Assembly: GCF_947502895.1 (NCBI RefSeq)
Contig: NZ_CANNBM010000002.1
Coordinates: 124,001-188,000 of the forward strand
Length of the DNA: 64,000 bases
DNA from: an uncultured Sulfitobacter sp.
GTDB lineage: Bacteria > Pseudomonadota > Alphaproteobacteria > Rhodobacterales > Rhodobacteraceae
Reading direction: 5' to 3'
The notes under the pieces are model-generated. The model was not told the DNA's origin. It searched no databases and saw only the letters and a list, made by a program, of their open reading frames with translations. A program made the position numbers and the translations under genes. Of this stretch, positions 18,175 to 25,643 are shown piece after piece; the stretch's first letter is position 1; each line of letters begins with the position of its first letter.

Positions 18175-18485
18175 GAGGTCACCACAAACGCCCGTGCAAG
18201 CAGCTCTGCAGCAGCTTGGGCCGCGCGCATCGGGCCCCCTTCGATTTCGGCCTGCGCCAGTGTGTCTGGGTCCATTGCGATCCCACCACCTCGCATCCCT
18301 GCACTTAGCAACGCCAGGACATCGCGGCTGCTAAACCCGCCTTGCTCAAACCGCTGGACGAGCGCCATCAACGATGGCTCGTCCAGCTCCTCTTCCAACT
18401 CAGCCAATGCGCCCAGCGTTAGCTTCATTCGGTGGTGCTGCCCCTCGACGATCAGCACCACCTCTCCCCTCCACCGGTTTTCCAT
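18171..18485 (-). CDS. GTA gp10: tail tape measure chaperone
   Basis: A 104-residue acidic protein. The N-terminal beta part 'RWRGEVVLIVEGQHHRMKLTLGALAELEEEL' is followed by helices ('LMALVQRFEQGGFSSRDVLALLSAGMRGGG') and a C-terminal 'AQAAAELLARAFVV'. This is the GTA gp10/DUF3356 pattern of a tail assembly chaperone. The gene begins 2 nt after the gp9 stop and overlaps the small chaperone gene downstream by 4 nt, giving a tightly coupled gp9-gp10-gp10.1-gp11 tail module. Confidence 0.92.
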   Translation of the reverse strand: MENRWRGEVVLIVEGQHHRMKLTLGALAELEEELDEPSLMALVQRFEQGGFSSRDVLALLSAGMRGGGIAMDPDTLAQAEIEGGPMRAAQAAAELLARAFVVTS

Positions 18486-18487
18486 CG

Positions 18488-18916
18488 CTATTCAACCGGA
18501 TCTACATAGGGGATGAACTCCAACTGACCCGCCGATGCCAGCGACAGCTCGTACGTAGCCTCCCCATTCAGTTGCCCCGCATATTCCAGCGAAGTCACCT
18601 GAAAGGGGCCCTCCACAATACCGAATTCAGGGATCACCACCTGAAAGTTCGGGGTCAGACCATCAAACAACAGCTGGCGCGCACGCTCGTCTGTGGCGGC
18701 GTCACGAAACACCCCCGAGCCGCTGATCGCAGCCGAGCGCACACCCGCACCCGCAAGCAATTCGCGCCAGCCACCCTCGCTGTCCAGCGCCGTCACATCA
18801 ACGGCTTCTGCATTGAAACTGATGCGCGTTGCGCGCAAGCCTGCGATGGTCTCGAAATTACCATCAGTGCTCATATCTACTTTGACCAAAAGGTCCTTGC
18901 CTGCTTGAACAGCCAT
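18488..18916 (-). CDS. GTA gp9: major tail tube protein (TP901-1 family)
   Basis: A 142-residue protein. 'AVQAGKDLLVKVDMSTDGNFETIAGLRATRISFNAEAVDVTALDSEGGWRELLAGAGVRSAAISGSGVFRD' is the standard opening of the TP901-1-type major tail protein, and 'FQVTSLEYAGQLNGEATYELSLASAG' completes the tube fold. It polymerises in hexameric rings to form the GTA tail tube. Six nucleotides separate it from gp8. Confidence 0.94.
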   Translation of the reverse strand: MAVQAGKDLLVKVDMSTDGNFETIAGLRATRISFNAEAVDVTALDSEGGWRELLAGAGVRSAAISGSGVFRDAATDERARQLLFDGLTPNFQVVIPEFGIVEGPFQVTSLEYAGQLNGEATYELSLASAGQLEFIPYVDPVE

Positions 18917-18922
18917 CGTCGA

Positions 18923-19363
18923 TTACTCCTCTAGTGAACCGTTTTGTGTTGAAAGGTCGTCCTGCACCCGCGCACGGAACCGCAGATCAATCTGCCGCCC
19001 GCTGCCTGCATCCACCCGCTTGGCCGCTGCACGCTCGAACCTCAGCGAGACAAGCCTGCCACGCGCAAGCTCCAGCGGCGCATCATGCAGCGCGTCGCTG
19101 ACAGCCGTTGCTGCGGCTTTCGCCGAGGCAAATCCGGGGTTTGTTGTGATTACAGAGACCGTCAGAAAATGCGCTGCACCCGCGCCACTGATGTCGGACG
19201 CCCCGCGTACCGTTTCCGTGCCAAGGCGGACGTATAGCTCTGGCACATTGCCTGCAGGAACTGCATCATAAATGCTGTTCCCGACCAGCGCGACCAAAGC
19301 GGCATCTGCCAGCAAGGCCTCATAGATCGCAGCCTGAAGCGCGCCTGAAACTGCATAGCTCAT
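18923..19363 (-). CDS. GTA gp8: DUF3168 tail terminator protein
   Basis: A 146-residue protein of the DUF3168 family. The opening 'SGALQAAIYEALLADAALVALVGNSIYDAVPAGN' and 'PELYVRLGTETVRGASDISGAGAAHFLTVSVIT' are characteristic. It caps the growing tail tube and provides the joining surface to the head. I use the ATG at 19363 because it overlaps the gp7 stop as ATGA; an upstream ATG would add nine unrelated residues. Confidence 0.93.
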   Translation of the reverse strand: MSYAVSGALQAAIYEALLADAALVALVGNSIYDAVPAGNVPELYVRLGTETVRGASDISGAGAAHFLTVSVITTNPGFASAKAAATAVSDALHDAPLELARGRLVSLRFERAAAKRVDAGSGRQIDLRFRARVQDDLSTQNGSLEE

Positions 19364-19698
19364 ACCACCTGCTCCTCTTGGGCAAAGCAAGTCAGGTAAC
19401 GGCCCGTCGCATCCGCCTCCGCCACCGCTTCAATGGTGAAAATCCGGCCGCCTTCGCGAAACCGTTGCTGTGCAGCGGGCCGCTGGTCGCTGCCCATCGG
19501 GGCCGCACGAACGGTGATGCGAAACCGCATGCGCGTGACGGGCGCACCACTCAGCGCAGTTTCGCGGCCACTGCGCTGAGCGACACTGCCCCACAGGATC
19601 CCTAGGGGCACCCAGCCTTTGGCAAATCCACCAGCGCCATCGCTCACCATATCAGGTGCCTCCAGCACCAGCCGGCGATTCAGGTGCGGCGCACTCAT
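19360..19698 (-). CDS. GTA gp7: head-tail adaptor/stopper
   Basis: A 112-residue beta-barrel protein of the phage head closure family: 'LNRRLVLEAPDMVSDGAGGFAKGWVPLGILWGSV' and 'RFRITVRAAPMGSDQRPAAQQRFREGGRIFTIEAVAEAD'. It closes the connector after DNA packaging and links head to tail. It overlaps gp6 upstream and gp8 downstream, each by 4 nt (ATGA). Confidence 0.92.
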   Translation of the reverse strand: MSAPHLNRRLVLEAPDMVSDGAGGFAKGWVPLGILWGSVAQRSGRETALSGAPVTRMRFRITVRAAPMGSDQRPAAQQRFREGGRIFTIEAVAEADATGRYLTCFAQEEQVV

Positions 19699-20294
19699 GC
19701 CCGCGCCCCCGAGCGGCCAAGACGCAGCATGCGGTAACGCTCGATCAACGAAGTGACACCGAATGGCATACAGCCGTCGCTCAGTGCCGTGTCATCGCGG
19801 TACTCATAGTAATGCGCGGCCAGCATCAGAACCGCCTGCTGCAAGTCTGGGGGTACATCGTCCCATTCAGGACCATAGCCTGCAAGGAAACGCACCCGCA
19901 GCTCCCCACCCGCTTCGGGGCTGGGCAAACAGGCCGCCGCTGCACGCACGCGTGGTGTTTGTGCGTCACGCTCCAACCAATACACGGCCGAGTTGACAAT
20001 CTGCGCATCGCCGCTTCGCGACACCAGCTGCATGTCTACAACTACCGTCACCGGTGCCACCGTCAGCGCCACAACGTCGGATTTGGAAAGCACCGCCGCT
20101 ATCTGGCTAAACTCACGCTCAATCAATACCTTGCCAGTGCGGGCTTCGACCGCTGCAATGGCCGCGCGTAAAAAGCCCATGATGACAGCGTCCTGCAACG
20201 CGTCTTCGCTAAATCCCGTTCCCATACGCACATGCGCCTTGAACGCTGCCACCGGCAGGGCCGCATCCGGTATATTCGTCTCTTCGATCAACAT
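19695..20294 (-). CDS. GTA gp6: head-tail connector/adaptor protein
   Basis: A 199-residue protein. 'LPVAAFKAHVRMGTGFSEDALQDAVIMGFLRAAIAAVEARTGKVLIEREFSQ' and 'PPDLQQAVLMLAAHYYEYRD' match gp6-like phage connector proteins (phiE125 gp8 family). It forms the ring under the portal that receives the stopper and tail. It is separated from the capsid gene by about 180 nt containing two strong palindromes, the second-largest gap in the GTA cluster after the gp2-gp3 gap is taken as similar in size. Confidence 0.92.
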   Translation of the reverse strand: MLIEETNIPDAALPVAAFKAHVRMGTGFSEDALQDAVIMGFLRAAIAAVEARTGKVLIEREFSQIAAVLSKSDVVALTVAPVTVVVDMQLVSRSGDAQIVNSAVYWLERDAQTPRVRAAAACLPSPEAGGELRVRFLAGYGPEWDDVPPDLQQAVLMLAAHYYEYRDDTALSDGCMPFGVTSLIERYRMLRLGRSGARA

Positions 20295-20420
20295 CCCAAA
20301 GCCTCTCTTAAACTTGCCTTACATGCCCGCACCGACAGGCAACTTCCCCTCCCGGACGCGCCCCCACCCCCGCATTGCTCGGTTGGAGGGGAGCAGCTAG
20401 ACAATGCGGAGGAATATTCA

Positions 20421-20458
20421 GGGCGCGCGCCCGGACCCGAGCGGGTAACCCGCTCGGG
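20421..20458 (-). other. Tandem palindromes downstream of the capsid gene
   Basis: A 12-bp self-complementary block GGGCGCGCGCCC (20421-20432) lies next to a 10-bp stem CCCGAGCGGG (20436-20445) paired with CCCGCTCGGG (20449-20458). They begin 16 nt after the gp5 stop on the minus strand and have no T run. They may be a stability hairpin that protects the abundant capsid message or a partial Rho-independent block. Confidence 0.6.
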
Positions 20459-20473
20459 CTTCAGCACTCCGGT

Positions 20474-21643
20474 TTACGAAGCGCCGAATTTCAGAAGCTT
20501 GATCGCGGCAAAGTCGCTCACGTCACCACCAACACGCTTGGTCGCATAGAACAGGACATGTGGCTTGGCGCTGAACGGATCACGCAGGATGCGCAGATCT
20601 GGTCGCTCGGCGATGGTGTAACCAGCGGCGAAATCGCCAAACGCCATAGCCATCTCGTCGGCACCTGCATCAGGCATGTCCTCGGCGATCAACACAGGAT
20701 ACCCCATCAGGCGCGCAGGCTCTCCCGCTGCCAGACCGTCAGACCACAAGAAACGGCCATCCATGTCTTTCAGCTTGCGCACAATGCCTGCTGTCTTGGA
20801 GTTCATCACAAAGGACGCATTGGCACGGTACTGCGCGCCTAGCGCATAGACGACATCCACAATCGCATCTGGCGTCACTTCACCGGAAATGCCCGATGGC
20901 ACATATCCCAGATTGCCCCAGGTCCAGACATCATTGTCGACAGTCGCGTGGGCCAGAATACCCTTGGGCTTGTCGACACCATCCCCGTTAATGAACGCAC
21001 CCGCTTCGGCACGGGCGAATTTGTCCGCAATGCGGCCCGCCAGCCAACCCTCGATGTCAAACGCTGCATCATCCAGCAGACGCTGGGACGCTTTGGGCAG
21101 CGCGCTCAACTCGTGCAGCTGCACGGTGATACGGTCGATCTGCGGTGTATCGCTCTCACCGATCGTCGACGCCTCAGTGGCCCAACCAGCACCCACATCC
21201 GAATGGTCTACCAGCACGTCATAAGATGTGGCCTCCACGTTCACGACACTAGCAATCGCGCGGATCGACGCCGTGGTGTTCAGCACGGATTTCACGATAT
21301 CGGAGGTCTGCGGATCAACCAGATAGCCACCGTCAGAGTTTACAGCCGTGGACAGCGCCTTGCCCTCCAGCTCAAGCCCGCGCAGCCCGTCATCATCGCC
21401 GGAACGCACATAGGCGTTAAAGGCTTTCTTATGCGGCGCACCCGCGTCGGTGGCCCCCGCCAAAGGAGTACGGGCAGCAGTCAGTGTTTTACGATCCAGC
21501 ATGGTCATTCGCTCTTCTGTTTGTTGAAGTTTAGTCTCAATGTCGGCTTGGAAGCCTTTGAACTGTGTGACAAAGCCGGTAACAGCCCGCCGCACATCCT
21601 CAGCCGGGGAAAGACCCGCGGCATCGTTGTTGGTATCGCTCAT
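20474..21643 (-). CDS. GTA gp5: HK97-fold major capsid protein
   Basis: A 389-residue major capsid precursor. Residues about 1-75 form a helical scaffolding delta domain ('VTGFVTQFKGFQADIETKLQQTEERMTMLDRKT') removed by the gp4 protease. The mature HK97 fold follows: 'FNAYVRSGDDDGLRGLELEGKALSTAVNSDGGYLVDPQTSDIV', 'LPKASQRLLDDAAFDIEGWLAGRIADKFARAEAGAFINGDG' and the C-terminal 'AFGDFAAGYTIAERPDLRILRDPFSAKPHVLFYATKRVGGDV'. It builds the GTA head. It overlaps gp4 by 4 nt (ATGA) and is followed by strong palindromes. Confidence 0.96.
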   Translation of the reverse strand: MSDTNNDAAGLSPAEDVRRAVTGFVTQFKGFQADIETKLQQTEERMTMLDRKTLTAARTPLAGATDAGAPHKKAFNAYVRSGDDDGLRGLELEGKALSTAVNSDGGYLVDPQTSDIVKSVLNTTASIRAIASVVNVEATSYDVLVDHSDVGAGWATEASTIGESDTPQIDRITVQLHELSALPKASQRLLDDAAFDIEGWLAGRIADKFARAEAGAFINGDGVDKPKGILAHATVDNDVWTWGNLGYVPSGISGEVTPDAIVDVVYALGAQYRANASFVMNSKTAGIVRKLKDMDGRFLWSDGLAAGEPARLMGYPVLIAEDMPDAGADEMAMAFGDFAAGYTIAERPDLRILRDPFSAKPHVLFYATKRVGGDVSDFAAIKLLKFGAS

Positions 21644-22269
21644 CTCGCGTTCCCCTTTTGGTTGCTTGAACGGGGCGCGATCTGCATAGTCGCTGCATCA
21701 AACACCCCCGCCATCTCACGCAGGACGTCTCCGATACGTACAAAACTGTCCGCCTTCGCCCCCACCCGCGCACTGGGAAGCATCGGGAAGGTCACCAGTG
21801 ACACCTCCCAAAGCTCCAGTTCCTGCAAGAGCCGCTGGCCCTTGGTATTCTTGCTGGCTTTCACCGTACGGTAGCCGATGCTCAGCCCGTCAATCGCACC
21901 TGCATCGATCAGCGCAATCGCCTCACGCCCCTTTTCGACCGACTGCAAAATGCGCCCCTTGACGAACAGACCGCGCGCATCCTCACGCACCTCGTCCCAC
22001 ACCCCGATGGGCTGTGCCGGATCATGCTGCCACAGCATTTTGACACCACGCTTGGCTGCCTTTAGCGCTTTGAGGCTGGCCGCATATGCGCCCTTCTGAA
22101 CCACGTCATTGCCCTGATCGACATCCCCGAAAAAGCTGGCGTAGCCCTTGATTTCGACACCGCCCTCAACCTTTGCCACCTCGTCCAACTGCATAAACTT
22201 GCGTTCAAGCGCAGGCATGCCTTCGCCATTCTCCGCACTCAGTGCGAAGCCATTTCCACTCATATCCAT
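21640..22269 (-). CDS. GTA gp4: HK97-type prohead protease
   Basis: A 209-residue serine protease of the herpesvirus/HK97 prohead type that matures the capsid. 'VEIKGYASFFGDVDQGNDVVQKGAY' opens the fold, 'KMLWQHDPAQPIGVWDEVREDARGLFVKGRIL' holds the catalytic His, and 'AIDGLSIGYRTVKA' holds the nucleophilic Ser. The C-terminal 'LELWEVSLVTFPMLPSA' is also typical. An AGGAG site lies 7 nt before the ATG at 22269. Confidence 0.95.
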   Translation of the reverse strand: MDMSGNGFALSAENGEGMPALERKFMQLDEVAKVEGGVEIKGYASFFGDVDQGNDVVQKGAYAASLKALKAAKRGVKMLWQHDPAQPIGVWDEVREDARGLFVKGRILQSVEKGREAIALIDAGAIDGLSIGYRTVKASKNTKGQRLLQELELWEVSLVTFPMLPSARVGAKADSFVRIGDVLREMAGVFDAATMQIAPRSSNQKGNAR

Positions 22270-22290
22270 GGTATTCTCCTGTGTTGTCGT

Positions 22291-22518
22291 TCAGCCCGAG
22301 GGCGCCACCACCAGAAACGATTGCACCGCTTGTGCGATGATCACCGCTGCGACCCCATAAACCGTGAGCCAAAGGCGCTTTTCCAACCGCTCCATCATCA
22401 ACTCGATCCGGTCCAACCGCTTGGCAAGATTATCGAAATGGATCGCACTCACCCGCTCATGGGCCTGCAGCCGCATGCCAGGCGCGCACTGAAACCGCTC
22501 TATCGGATGCTCATTCAT
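22291..22518 (-). CDS. GTA head formation protein, small (rcc01685-like)
   Basis: A 75-residue protein. A helical 'FDNLAKRLDRIELMMERLEKRL' segment is followed by one hydrophobic helix ('LWLTVYGVAAVIIAQAVQSFLVV'). This combination at this position matches the small gene between gp3 and gp4 of RcGTA, annotated as required for head formation. It overlaps gp3 by 8 nt. Its biochemical role is not known to me. Confidence 0.85.
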   Translation of the reverse strand: MNEHPIERFQCAPGMRLQAHERVSAIHFDNLAKRLDRIELMMERLEKRLWLTVYGVAAVIIAQAVQSFLVVAPSG

Positions 22519-23680
22519 CGGCAGCCACCGCAGGCAGCCCCAAGAGGCTGCGTTTCTCGGCCTGAGTCAGAAAATCCGCACCAGCAACACGCGCCCATTG
22601 CGCATCACGCTCTGCACTCAGCGCAGGGACCTGATCCAGATCAGGACGCAAAGCGACCACATCGCCGGCAAACCCCGACAGCCAATGCGCCAAGATCGCC
22701 GTTACCCGTGTCGCCAAAGGCAATACGGTCAAACGATAGAATGCACGGTGCGCTTCTTGGTAGTTGGCGTAGGTTGCGTCGCCCTGAATACCGATCAACA
22801 TGGGCGGCACACCAAAGGCCAATGCTATCTCGCGCGCAGCCGCTTCCTTGGTTTTCTGGAACTCCATGTCCGAGGGCGAAAACCCCATAGGCTTCCAGTC
22901 CAGACCACCCTCCAGCAACATGGGACGCCCAGCATTGCGCGCGCCTTGGTGGTGGCTCTCCATCTCGCTCACCAGACGCTCGTATTGATCATTGGTCATC
23001 GCGCCCTGACCGTCCGCACCCTTGTAGATGATAGCGCCCGAAGGACGCGCTGCATTGTCCAACAGCGCTTTGCTCCAACGCGAGGCAGAATTGTGCACAT
23101 CCACCGCCGTGGCAGCTGCCTGCATCGGGCTAAATCCGTAGTGATCGTCTTGCGGGTGAAAATTGCGCACATGGCAAATCGGTGTGCCTTGCGTCGCATC
23201 AAACCGGTGCTTGCGCCCCGATACCGCGTATTCATACGCGACAGGCCACCCGTCTGCACCCGGCACAACACTCATCCGGTCAGAGCGCAGCACATGCACT
23301 TCCAAAGGCAATCCCAGATCACCGCCCACAGCCTCCAGATACCCGTCGCCCGACAGCAATAGCTGCGCATAAAGCGCTTCCAACAGCTCCGCCCGTCCCT
23401 GCGCGCCATTGGGCCGCGCAATCAGGTCTAGTACAGGGTGGGTGTCATACCGCTGCTCGGCATCCTGACAGACCAGCGGCAAGGCTGCCGCCGCCTCTGC
23501 GATCAGCTTGACCGAGCGAAACCCGACAGGGTTGCCCGCAAAACCCGTGCGCGTCAGCGATACCGTATCCCGCGGGCTCCACGCGACGCGGCCTGCGCTT
23601 TGCATGGCCACCACACGGCCCGTTGCCGATGCTTTTGCCTCAGTGGGCCGTGCCGCTTCACGCTTTAGAAAATCAAACAC
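22511..23680 (-). CDS. GTA gp3: HK97-family portal protein
   Basis: A 389-residue portal. The opening 'FGNPVG'-like segment 'TRTGFAGNPVGFRSVKLIAEAAAALPLVC' and 'LLLSGDGYLEAVGGDLGLPLEVHVLRSDRM' are typical, as is the late 'GVPPMLIGIQGDATYANYQEAHRAFYRLTVLPL'. It forms the dodecameric vertex through which the terminase pumps DNA. Translation begins at a GTG (23680) with GGAGAG just upstream. About 178 nt separate it from gp2; that gap carries a terminator-like hairpin. Confidence 0.95.
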   Translation of the reverse strand: MFDFLKREAARPTEAKASATGRVVAMQSAGRVAWSPRDTVSLTRTGFAGNPVGFRSVKLIAEAAAALPLVCQDAEQRYDTHPVLDLIARPNGAQGRAELLEALYAQLLLSGDGYLEAVGGDLGLPLEVHVLRSDRMSVVPGADGWPVAYEYAVSGRKHRFDATQGTPICHVRNFHPQDDHYGFSPMQAAATAVDVHNSASRWSKALLDNAARPSGAIIYKGADGQGAMTNDQYERLVSEMESHHQGARNAGRPMLLEGGLDWKPMGFSPSDMEFQKTKEAAAREIALAFGVPPMLIGIQGDATYANYQEAHRAFYRLTVLPLATRVTAILAHWLSGFAGDVVALRPDLDQVPALSAERDAQWARVAGADFLTQAEKRSLLGLPAVAADE

Positions 23681-23809
23681 TCAAGCTCTCCTATCCGATG
23701 TCCCGTGGCAGACCTGCTGCCGTGTCGTCTCTGAAAAACAATCTCTCATCAAAGTGTTAATCCTGCCGGACCAGAGCGTGCGCAACGCACGCAACACACA
23801 GACACAAAC

Positions 23810-23837
23810 AAAAAAGGGAGGCCCAATGCCCCCCTTT
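23810..23837 (-). terminator. Terminator-like hairpin between GTA gp2 and gp3
   Basis: The arms AAAGGGAGGC (23813-23822) and GCCCCCCTTT (23828-23837) pair with one mismatch around a 5-nt loop. On the minus strand the stem is followed by a run of T residues. It begins 22 nt after the gp2 stop, inside the GTA cluster. Confidence 0.7.
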
Positions 23838-23858
23838 CCCCAATGTTCAAATTTGCAC

Positions 23859-25271
23859 TTACAAAGATCGCACACCCGGTTGTCGCCATTTGGCCGCAGG
23901 CTCGATCATCAACTCATGCAGCGCCCACACCAGCGCATCCACGCGGTCGGGCGATCCCCCGCCTTCGTAGCCCCGCTGTGTCATGCGGCACATCTGATCC
24001 TCCAGCGCAGCCATCCCGCTTACATGATGTACGCGTCCCTGTTCGTACAGGGCCGCCACAGGCTCGGCCCGTGCGCTCTTGCCACGGCTGGCATGAACGC
24101 CCTTATAGGGCACCAGCGGATCGACCTGCCGGATCACCTCTTGTACCATCTGACCTCCCTGATTGACCTCCGCCACCAGACGGTCAGCACCGAATTGCTC
24201 CATCGCGCGGATCGCAGCCTGTGCCCAACCGCTCGGGCTTTGCCCCGTCACCGTACAATCCGCAAGGACGTAGGCCCGCCAATCCTGCGGTGGTCCGCTG
24301 CACACAACACCCGCTACAACAATCCCGCATTCATCTGCCCGCTCTCCGGACGTGGTGGCAGGATCCACCGCAACAACGATACGGTCCAACGCAGGCACAT
24401 CACGCACCGTGCAGCCTTCCAGCATCGCACCAGTCCACAGCGCCCCCTCCGCATCGGTCAGCAAAACACCATCCAGCTCCTGACGCCCCAATCGCGTCCC
24501 GCGGTAGCGCGCGCGCACCTCTTCCAGAAACGACGCCGCCAAATGCGCGCGGTTCGCCTCGGTTGGCGCGTGCGTCAAAACCGTCGACGGTGACGCCAAC
24601 AAATCCTTGAGCACACCTACATTGCGCGGTGTCGTCGTCACACAAACCTGCGGCTGCTCACCAAGACGCAAGGCGAATTGCAGCATATCCCATGTTTCGC
24701 GTGCTTTTTTCCATTTGGCAATTTCATCTACCCAAGCCGCATCAAACTGCGGCCCGCGCAGCCCTTCAGGATCATGCGCGGAATGGACAGTCGCTACAGC
24801 ACCGTTAGGCCAGACCAGCCGCTTGCGCGTGGCCTCCCAATCGGGGCGGCGGTCCGCAGGCGAACAAGCCAATATTCCGCTGTCGCCAAAGATCATGACT
24901 TCGCGCACCTGCTCGATGGTCTCGCCCACCAGCGCCACACGACGGCACCGCCCTGCATCCAACGGACGCGCACCTTCGACGACGCTGCGCACCCATTCTG
25001 CACCCGCACGTGTCTTGCCCGCACCGCGTCCCCCCATCACGACCCATGACCGCCACGCCCCCTCTGGCGGCAACTGATGCGGCATCGCCCAAAACTCAAA
25101 TAAGTAAGGGAGAGCGCGAAGCTCTCCCTCATCCAACTCATTCAGGAACCCGTCCTGAATCGACGGAACAGCGGAGCCGATCCAGCTTGCACCCGATGTC
25201 AGCCCGCGCTTTTTCCATGTCGAGGGCGTATCCTCCACGCGCAATTCCGGCTTGTTTATTTCGGCAGTCAT
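23859..25271 (-). CDS. GTA gp2: large terminase (DNA packaging ATPase/nuclease)
   Basis: A protein of up to 470 residues that packages host DNA into GTA heads. The ATPase domain has the Walker A-like 'VMGGRGAGKTRAGAEWV' and Walker B-like 'FDAAWVDEIAKWK'. The RNase H-like nuclease domain has 'IVVAVDPATTSGERADECGIVVAG', 'DRLVAEVNQGGQMV' and 'RVDALVWALHEL'. The ATG at 25271 gives a 134-nt overlap with gp1. A TTG at 25136, directly after the gp1 stop, would give the more usual start close to 'GELRALPYLFEFWAMPHQL'; the first 45 residues could be spurious. An 8-bp hairpin (25108-25128) lies just inside this alternative start. Confidence 0.93.
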   Translation of the reverse strand: MTAEINKPELRVEDTPSTWKKRGLTSGASWIGSAVPSIQDGFLNELDEGELRALPYLFEFWAMPHQLPPEGAWRSWVVMGGRGAGKTRAGAEWVRSVVEGARPLDAGRCRRVALVGETIEQVREVMIFGDSGILACSPADRRPDWEATRKRLVWPNGAVATVHSAHDPEGLRGPQFDAAWVDEIAKWKKARETWDMLQFALRLGEQPQVCVTTTPRNVGVLKDLLASPSTVLTHAPTEANRAHLAASFLEEVRARYRGTRLGRQELDGVLLTDAEGALWTGAMLEGCTVRDVPALDRIVVAVDPATTSGERADECGIVVAGVVCSGPPQDWRAYVLADCTVTGQSPSGWAQAAIRAMEQFGADRLVAEVNQGGQMVQEVIRQVDPLVPYKGVHASRGKSARAEPVAALYEQGRVHHVSGMAALEDQMCRMTQRGYEGGGSPDRVDALVWALHELMIEPAAKWRQPGVRSL

Positions 25272-25488
25272 TCAAGATCATTCCCGCTTTTTGACAACGC
25301 CCTACCGCGTCCGTTAACTGAACGAACGTCTTGGACGTTGAAGTTGCATCGATTTCCTCTCCGGATATGGCCTGTTCTTTCAGGCTCTCTAACGCTTCTC
25401 TTAGCTCGGCAAGCGTACGCTGTACGGAGGCAAACATGGCCTCCGCTTCCGCAAGCTCGTCAAGCTGGGGCACCGGTTGGATAGTCAT
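25138..25488 (-). CDS. GTA gp1: small terminase-like packaging protein
   Basis: About 116 residues from the ATG at 25488, which has an AAAGGA site about 13 nt upstream. It is highly charged and helical: 'LDELAEAEAMFASVQRTLAELREALESLKEQ' near the N-terminus, then 'GIARGGYALDMEKARADIGCKLDRLR' near the C-terminus. The latter 'GxYALDxxxARxxIGxKLxRLR' pattern is characteristic of RcGTA gp1. In R. capsulatus gp1 acts as a small terminase with weak, non-specific DNA binding, which suits packaging of random host DNA. This is the first gene of the GTA structural operon. Confidence 0.85.
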   Translation of the reverse strand: MTIQPVPQLDELAEAEAMFASVQRTLAELREALESLKEQAISGEEIDATSTSKTFVQLTDAVGRCQKAGMILNDCRNKQAGIARGGYALDMEKARADIGCKLDRLRCSVDSGRVPE

Positions 25489-25533
25489 CAGTAATCGGTC
25501 CTTTCGCTCGGATTTCTCCAATCGAAAGACATG

Positions 25534-25563
25534 AAAAAGCGGCCCCGATATCTCAGGGCCGCT
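25534..25563 (-). terminator. Intrinsic terminator between mltG and GTA gp1
   Basis: The stem AGCGGCCC (25538-25545) pairs with GGGCCGCT (25556-25563). On the minus strand it is followed by TTTTT. It lies 46 nt upstream of the gp1 ATG and about 80 nt downstream of the mltG stop. It either insulates the GTA operon from the fab-mltG transcript or acts as a leader attenuator. Confidence 0.8.
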
Positions 25564-25643
25564 CCCCAAATCTCCTAGCATGAGACTGGTATATTCAAAC
25601 TGGGTTAACTGGTGCTTGGACCACCGCACGCATGGCGCAACAG

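Noticed and set aside
20948..21874. Plus-strand open frame across the GTA capsid and protease genes
   Set aside because: Antisense to two well-identified GTA genes and crosses their boundary without any domain.
11402..25488. Interpretation of the phage-like block as an ordinary prophage
   Set aside because: No integrase, attachment sites, repressor, replication or lysis genes; gene order and cysE neighbour match the GTA cluster.
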